From Pigoraptor chileana (Eukaryota > Opisthokonta > Filasterea): a stretch of 26,976 nt of DNA. The stretch spans positions 1 through 26,976 of the forward strand of contig CALSCR010000930.1 of assembly GCA_943704495.1 (NCBI GenBank), read 5' to 3'. Of the stretch, positions 21,482-26,976 are shown in pieces (position 1 is the stretch's first letter; each line of letters begins with the position of its first letter). The notes below the pieces were generated by a model. It was not told the origin of the DNA, did no database searches, and saw nothing but the letters and a program-made list of their open reading frames with translations. A program made the translations under genes and the position numbers.

Positions 21482-24400
21482 TTACAGGACTATTTGACAC
21501 CGAATCGACTGAACGGAGATAATGTCGTCCGCGCAATCACCACCACCGCAGTTGCTACGGTCCTCGTGAGTTTTGGCACCGTCGTCGGTGGAAGTGCAGG
21601 ACGACAACCCCACACAATGCAGACTGGGCATCGGCTCCGCACACTTAGGACACTGTGAGACTGTCGTTATGCGGCTGTAAATCTCAGTGACCATGCCGAG
21701 AAAATCGTCGTCCGAGATCGACGCGATGAATATCGAGGCAGGCCAATGCAAGTGGGGGTCGAGAGAGGCAAACCACCTTCCCACAGCACGATCGAGTGTT
21801 CCCGCCGTCACCGCCTCATCAACTGTCTTCCGCGATTGAGCAGCGGCGTCCGCAAACGACACTGCACTTGGTGTCCATAAGGCGTGCCCCGACCACTTGC
21901 GTTGGCTGCTTGCATTCGACCGCATATTGCCCACGATCGGCAAATCGTTGCAGACTGACGTCACCTCGCTGTCAACGGACGTCACGGGATTGTTCCAAGC
22001 AACTGATAGGCGTGCACGCAGCTGCGCTCCACTTGTTTGAGGGAACGAGGGCGTCGAAACAGCGGCAGAACCTCTGCGAACGAAGACCTTTTTTATCGCC
22101 ATTAGCATCTCGCGCGCGTTCAAGTCGGCCTCGTGTGGCTTTCGCTTGACCAAATCGTCGGGATACATCCAGCGAAGATACACCAAAACAGCCACCGCCG
22201 CTGCGACCCATATTGCGGGAACGGCGAAGAAGGCATCACTCCTATCGGCGACCACTCCGATGAGCAGCACAAGCGCAGTACCAAATGCTGATATGTATGC
22301 CAGTGCAATGGGAGTGTTTACCCACGCCACATAACAGGGCGCCCACCGCCAATGATACACTGCCGTGGCTGCGCAGATGACGGCGACAATGGAAAGATAC
22401 GCCACAGGAAAGCTCGTGAAATAAACCCGCATCACCACAAGAGCGACCTTGATCAGCGGCTCCACAATAAAGGCGTGCGGAGCATTGCGCACCTCTTGGT
22501 GGGCGTCGAGGTCTTGCCACAGCAGCGCGGATATTGTGGCGAGTGGATAGTACACGAGGAGCGTGATAAGGGCGACCGTGACGTATGCCCAGTGCTCACC
22601 CGCCCAGCAGCGGACACTGCACACGCCATCGGTTGCCATGAACGCCGTGGCGTCGTCAAGGTACCAGCAGTGGAATGCGCGCATGCTGTTGAGCAGTGTT
22701 GGGATGAACCCCGCAGACACCCACAACTGCAGAAACTGGTCAGCGGGAATGAGAAAGACGCGACCAGCGGCCGTTTTGCGCAGAAACATTCCCCCGTCAA
22801 GTACATACGCCCACGCATACACAAGCCACAGCAGAGTCACCGCCATGACCACCCAGAAGTACCAGAAGAAAGACGACGCAAAGCTTGTAATGCTGATCGA
22901 CGAGAACACCTTGCCGTTCGACTCAACAAATATATCGGAGAGCTCCACGTTCAGGACGATTGCGTGAATCTGCACGCCCTGGAGCGCGAGGAGCACCAGA
23001 CGAATGACATTTGCGCGGTTCAAACGGGCCGTACGCACGATATCATTTGATCGACTTCTCGACGTTTGTAGGACGCGCGCAAAGCGATGGGTGAAGTATG
23101 GGACGCACAGCACCTCTGCAACAAACAACACCAAGAACAGAGTGATTACGCCAACGCCGACCGGGAAGTTGTCAATGGCGCCGCGAGTCCGCAAGAGAAT
23201 TTTGCCGTTTGTCCGGTGTAGGTCGCAGGTGTACAATCCCGTGTCGATTGATGCAGTCGTGTTACAGTCGGCGCCCGTCCAGCCGACGTCGCAAACGCAA
23301 GTAAGGCTGATGGTGCATGAGCCATGAACACACGCAGGCACACATACGGGGCGTGCATCGACAATGATCCGCTGTCCCAATGTGAGATTCAGGCCGTCCG
23401 GATTTGCAGCGAGATACTGTTGAACGACATTGACAACCGTCACATCGTAATCTACGCGGTGCAGAGCGTTGTCCGTAATCACGGAATACCCTTTACCACC
23501 GTCCACCAAAAAGGAGGGAGCGCAACAGCGATAAACGGCAAAGTTATCGAGCAGATCGTACGCTCCAGGAGTGACTTCTCTTTCGACAGACAAGAGGCGT
23601 AAAACGTTCCGATCGAACGGATTGTATCGTATGCGTAGGCCTGAGAACTGCAAGAACCCGGGAATCGCGGAACAAGTTTGTGTCGCTGCAACCAGACGGG
23701 TCGGTAGGTCGGTGGCGAGCTCAAGACCATGGCGAATAGCGTCTGCTAGGAAGGCTCCCCGCAGGCCAAATGAGGAAATTCTATTTTCGAATGGAAAGGC
23801 ATTCAAGATTGTGCGGTCAGTGATGTCGCCATTGGGAAACCCGGCGCGAATCGAGGCTCCATCTACGAAGGCAATGTCACACTGCGGAACGTAAAATCGC
23901 ATTGCATCTGTGAGGATGTTTCCCCCAGAGCATTCAGCGTACTGACAGTCCGTGCTTCCTTCCACAGTGAGGGACGCCGTTGTCAACACTCCTACGACTG
24001 AGTCAAACGCTTGGCCGGGTGGTCGTATTGCATTAACAACATCGGCAGCGGGTTCAACACACAATGTCTGTGGATTTACGAGCGCGGTACTACCTGGCGC
24101 GCAAGGTCTGAGAAAAACGTGCGTTGTTGTGGGACGCACTGACAGGCGATGATCAGTGGCCGCCGTGTCAAGAGTGAGATCAATTTTTGCAACTGTTTTG
24201 CCGTTTGGCAAGGACGACGCCACGAGAAGACGACGTCCAGAACCACCGACCGCAATGTCTACGATTGGCGGTGGAATAAATGAAGAGCCTGCTTCCGCCA
24301 AAGACATGTAATTCCCTTCGGAAAAGAGCACGATGTCGACGCCCGAACGGGCCGCGTGGTCACCAAACGAGTTGCTAATTGTCAGAGAAGTTAACAGCGA

Positions 24401-25563
24401 AACCGGCGGAACTGCAATGATCACGTCAGGTCGCACAGCAACGCTCGACAGCATCCTATTCACCGCAGTTGTTACTGTCAGCTCACTGTCCGGATCGTCG
24501 ATGCCGAGAATATCTTTTCCGGGTCCGCAAAACGCGAATGCCCTTGTGCAAAAATCAATATCGACAAACGACAATATCCCAAATGTGACGTTGTTGACAG
24601 TTTGAATGGAATAAGGCTTCAACAAACGCCGCATTCGGTCGGACGCGGTTGAATCCAGGATTGCATTACTGCAGATGACACTTGCATTGGCAAGCGATTC
24701 GTAATCTTCCAGGAAGGCAGCAGATCCCCCCCATCCATCCGAGCTCGTCAAGCTGCATTAATAGGCCAGGTGATTGAGACAGTGTATGCGAAACCAACGT
24801 TTATCGGTTTGCAAGCTGTACCAGCTCTCGTCATTTTACGGCCAGAGCGCAGTTCATCTACTTGCTATGACCAGTAACGTTTGACTCCCACTAGCTAACG
24901 TGCATGAGCCGTTTTCCATCATCAATACCAAAGTGTGTCATAACTGACCTGAACGCCCGGAATCCAATTGATTCGGCAATGCCCAACAATACTCCGCGGG
25001 ATAAATTTTGGTTTCGCGTATACATGTCAAAGAATCCGCCTGTAAAGATGCCAATGATTGCAGTGGAATTGGTTCCCGTATCTTTGGCTGCCAGAGCGAA
25101 TCGACTGCGCATCAGCGCCGCCACACGGGCTAATCCACCATATTCACCCTGCGGCAAACACATATGTACATTGTATAAACAGGGTTGTTTGTAAGCGTCA
25201 GTGCACATATTAAATTCGACGTACAATAACAAAATAACAATAGCGCACGCGCCACTCGTCTTCTACGGCTAGTTTGGTTCAAGGAAGGCAGTGGTTGCCA
25301 TCACTCGAAGACAGATTTTCACATAATGTAGGAGATGCAATTACGGTCCGTCTACCGTTCCAACTATCTAATATTGATAAAAATGGACAACTACGTACCC
25401 ATGCTCGGTCGGTTTGCACGGGCAAAAAGTCATCTAGGCTTCCCGACACGTAAACAGTTACATTTAGCAAAGTTCCGTCCACCGCTGCAATACAATGGAC
25501 GGCAATAGCAACAGCATAGATGAAAGCCAGTATTCCATGCAACCGATGGCCCTTCATCTTCAT
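21482..25563 (-). CDS. 5'-nucleotidase-like pseudoenzyme fused to EGF domain and polytopic membrane region, 1211 residues
   Basis: Minus-strand exons are 25563-25399, 25148-24949 and 24752-21482. The donors GTACGT and GTCAGT and the CAG acceptors keep frame (phases 0 and 2). The product has a signal peptide (FIYAVAIAVHCIAA, cleaved near residue 27). Residues about 30-560 follow the UshA/CD73 5'-nucleotidase fold: GGLARVAALM after the first strand, then a metallophosphatase-like half. The C-terminal nucleotidase half carries SGGNILTDAM, FVDGASIRAGFPNGDIT, FPFENR, FLQFSGLRIRYNP and GGKGY. An EGF-like domain follows (CVHGSC...CDVGWTGADC, about 590-617). About eight hydrophobic helices lie between 650 and 985, then a 227-residue tail with CPKC-x8-C near 1155. 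Metal-ligand motifs are absent: no D-x-H after the first strand, GG instead of GD, FSLTSSDG where GNHEFD is expected, no H in IAVPPVS or at the GGHDH position. Hydrolysis is therefore unlikely. A cell-surface receptor or sensor role is inferred. It diverges from MCMBP across 477 bases. Confidence 0.82.
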
Positions 25564-26040
25564 CCCACGCCACCTGGCAAAAGGTGCGTCAGCGCCCTGT
25601 TTGTTACTGCATCTCGGTCACGGGCAACTGAGGCGCACGGCAGCACCCGATGCCATTCAGCTGCGAATGGAGTCCAAATCATCCATATTCATGCTTTTGT
25701 TTACTGTCGCCCTTCTCGAGCCTTTGTATGTTTTGCTCAGAGCTAAAGTTGAAGTTTTATTGTCGGGTCCGGCGAGACGCCGCCCGCTCACTGAATCACC
25801 GGTACAGTCCCAACCGGCCGTCAGTCAGCCAGTCGTCGCCCAAATTTTTCGACAGGTCACGTGCCGCGGGCACGTGCAAGGCGGCTGTCAAAGCCGACCT
25901 GTCAATCCGGTGTCTCTGAGATCTGAAGTGTGCGTTGAGTGCAAAGAGCATATGTAAGCAGCACTCTAGGGACCGAAAGAAGTCGCTATTAGTGGTCTCC
26001 TGAAGCTGTTTGCATCTCTCTGTGGTTGTGCATCCGCAAA
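25564..26040. promoter_or_regulatory. Bidirectional promoter between the nucleotidase-like gene and MCMBP
   Basis: The start codons of the two divergent genes are 477 bases apart, so promoters and 5' UTRs of both must lie here. A double E-box palindrome sits near the middle (25858-25876), and a short hairpin-forming CGGCT/AGCCG pair lies just downstream near 25880-25895. A 145-codon plus-strand open frame crosses this region and the first exon of the minus gene; it shows no domain and is treated as chance. No TATA box stands out. Confidence 0.5.
25858..25876. promoter_or_regulatory. Double E-box palindrome (CACGTGCC-GCG-GGCACGTG)
   Basis: Two CACGTG hexamers in an inverted repeat with 8-bp perfect arms and a 3-base centre. 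CACGTG is the classic E-box bound by bHLH or bHLH-zipper factors. It lies about 165 bases upstream of the MCMBP start and 295 upstream of the opposite start, a position suited to a shared operator. Confidence 0.6.
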
Positions 26041-26769
26041 ATGCCGGCGGTGGGCGACTGGATTACCGAACCCCTCAGGGTTGTCGCAGGTCTCTTTGGT
26101 ACGGTGCTTGTTGTGCACGGATAAGTCTGTTCATGATTTTGGATGCACAATTACTTTTTCAAACTTGCTCGGAGTCCCACTTTGTTTATCGGTTGCCATC
26201 GTATTGCGTCTTTTACGCAAAGTGGAATCTCAAGGCATGGATAATGATTGCCTCTGGTGCGCATTCTTCCATGCGCAGAGCATCACAAGTCCCAGGGAGG
26301 ACTCCTCCAAAACAGCACATGGGGTGTCCCCGAGTTCTTTGCAAGGAAGATTGCGGACGATGAAACTCGAAAGGAGGTATGGTTTTGGTCCGCATGCGTG
26401 TCCATCTTTCCGCTGATCGTGCCGAAATGCAGCAATCGTCAACTGGATCACCCTGTTAACGGGAGGGGCCAACCTTTTTCCATGTAACGGATGCAGTGCA
26501 TCCATTTCCAGTCTTTACCTTTTCGTTTGTGATTCAAATGAATGCTACGTGCGCAGGCGGAGAAATTAAACGAATTTCTGTGCTTATTCACTATGTCCCA
26601 ATGTGCCATTGTATTTGTTCTATTGCAGATTCCGTCTCTTAATGAGATAGCAGTCGATCGTCTCCGTCCAAACTCCCTCGTTCGGTTCCGTTGCATGGTC
26701 CAGGACACATTTGATCCCGAGTATTATGGCGGATTATTCACCGTTGTTAACACAGCTACTGGAGAACGG
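26041..26769 (+). CDS. MCMBP: Mini-chromosome maintenance complex-binding protein, N-terminal exons 1-3 (gene continues past the window)
   Basis: MCMBP binds MCM helicase subunits in the nucleus and affects MCM complex assembly and unloading. Exon 1 (26041-26098) encodes MPAVGDWITEPLRVVAGLF, which parallels the family start M-P-x-x-x-D-W-x-x-x-P-L-x-x-V-x-G-x-F. Exon 2 is best read as 26279-26376 (QNSTWGVPEFFARKIADD). Exon 3 (26629-26769) encodes IPSLNEIAVDRLRPNSLVRF, then RCMVQDTFDPEYYGG, close to the conserved block of animal MCMBP. All three exons are in frame (phases 1, 0, 0). An alternative exon 2 start at 26300 also keeps frame but has a poorer polypyrimidine tract. The donor after exon 3 is GTAGGT at 26770. 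Only about 99 residues are visible of a protein usually near 600. The start ATG fits the family's own N-terminus. Confidence 0.9.
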
Positions 26770-26881
26770 GTAGGTGTGCTTGTATGTTATTGTGCTGTGT
26801 ATGTCTGAATATATATGTACGTGCGCTTGTGAGTGTGTACACGGCATTACATGTGGAGTATATATACATGTGGAGTGTATA

Positions 26882-26912
26882 TTAATGTGTGTATGTGTGT
26901 GTCGTGTGTGTG

Positions 26913-26964
<52 letters not shown>

Positions 26965-26976
26965 GTGTGTGTGTGT
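26882..26976. repeat. (TG)n microsatellite in MCMBP intron 3, running off the window
   Basis: A TG dinucleotide tract with a few interruptions reaches the right edge. It follows ATATATGTAC/TATATACATG stretches near 26811-26882. Like intron 1 of the left-hand gene, it couples TA-rich alternation with TG repeats. Its full length is unknown, and the window may end here because the repeat breaks the assembly. Confidence 0.9.

Noticed and set aside
21482-24751. Functional 5'-nucleotidase
   Set aside because: The expected metal-ligand motifs could not be found at any of the five usual positions, so an active enzyme call was not made.
25520-25957. 145-codon plus-strand ORF between the nucleotidase-like gene and MCMBP
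   Set aside because: Overlaps the signal-peptide exon of the opposite gene and the promoter palindrome; no domain or splice support.
1-26976. Search for retroviral, LTR, Polinton-like or DNA-transposon remains
   Set aside because: No reverse transcriptase, integrase, transposase or capsid motifs and no paired terminal repeats were recognised.
1-26976. Trypanosomatid origin, suggested by GT-rich intergenic tracts
   Set aside because: Frequent GT-AG introns with in-frame joins, and genes on alternating strands, do not fit polycistronic intron-poor genomes.

Overview
The window is nuclear DNA from a eukaryote. Five protein-coding loci can be read, and all need GT-AG introns of roughly 130-340 bases for their frames to join. 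Gene spacing is tight (about 0.2-1.4 kb), GC looks moderate, and two introns carry long (TG)n tracts. Very large secreted or membrane proteins made of beta-rich repeat modules, together with a recognisable MCMBP gene, suggest a free-living unicellular eukaryote. I cannot name the lineage from the sequence. I see no rRNA, tRNA, CRISPR array, LTR element or intact transposon.

Layout: (1) bases 1-1937, plus strand: 3' part of a three-exon gene with a TIR/heterokaryon-incompatibility-like signature (FLSHR, WLDIACIPQ, RLFCYVE). (2) 2123-10375, minus strand: a three-exon gene for a secreted protein of about 2649 residues with a signal peptide, two EGF-like clusters and hundreds of residues of beta-type repeats. 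(3) 10376-11782: a 1.4 kb divergent spacer with CCAAT boxes and some unexplained splice-like signals. (4) 11783-20669, plus strand: a four-exon gene for a type II membrane protein of about 2809 residues, with a polybasic cleavage-like site in mid-chain and a helical plus beta C-terminal end. (5) 21482-25563, minus strand: a three-exon gene joining a signal peptide, a 5'-nucleotidase-like ectodomain that has lost its metal-binding motifs, an EGF-like domain, about eight membrane helices and a long cytosolic tail. (6) 25564-26040: a short bidirectional promoter with a double E-box palindrome. (7) 26041-26769 and beyond, plus strand: the first three exons of MCMBP.

How the genes relate: the two giant genes are transcribed away from a shared spacer and encode similar kinds of extracellular protein, one secreted and one membrane-tethered. 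They are plausibly co-regulated parts of a coat, matrix or adhesion layer. The pseudo-nucleotidase gene next to them is also a surface protein and looks like a receptor, so 2-25.5 kb reads as a cell-surface neighbourhood flanked by two intracellular genes. Splice joins were chosen by eye from GT-AG signals and phase and have no transcript support. The strongest candidate for something undescribed is the receptor-like pseudo-5'-nucleotidase; the giant divergent pair comes second.
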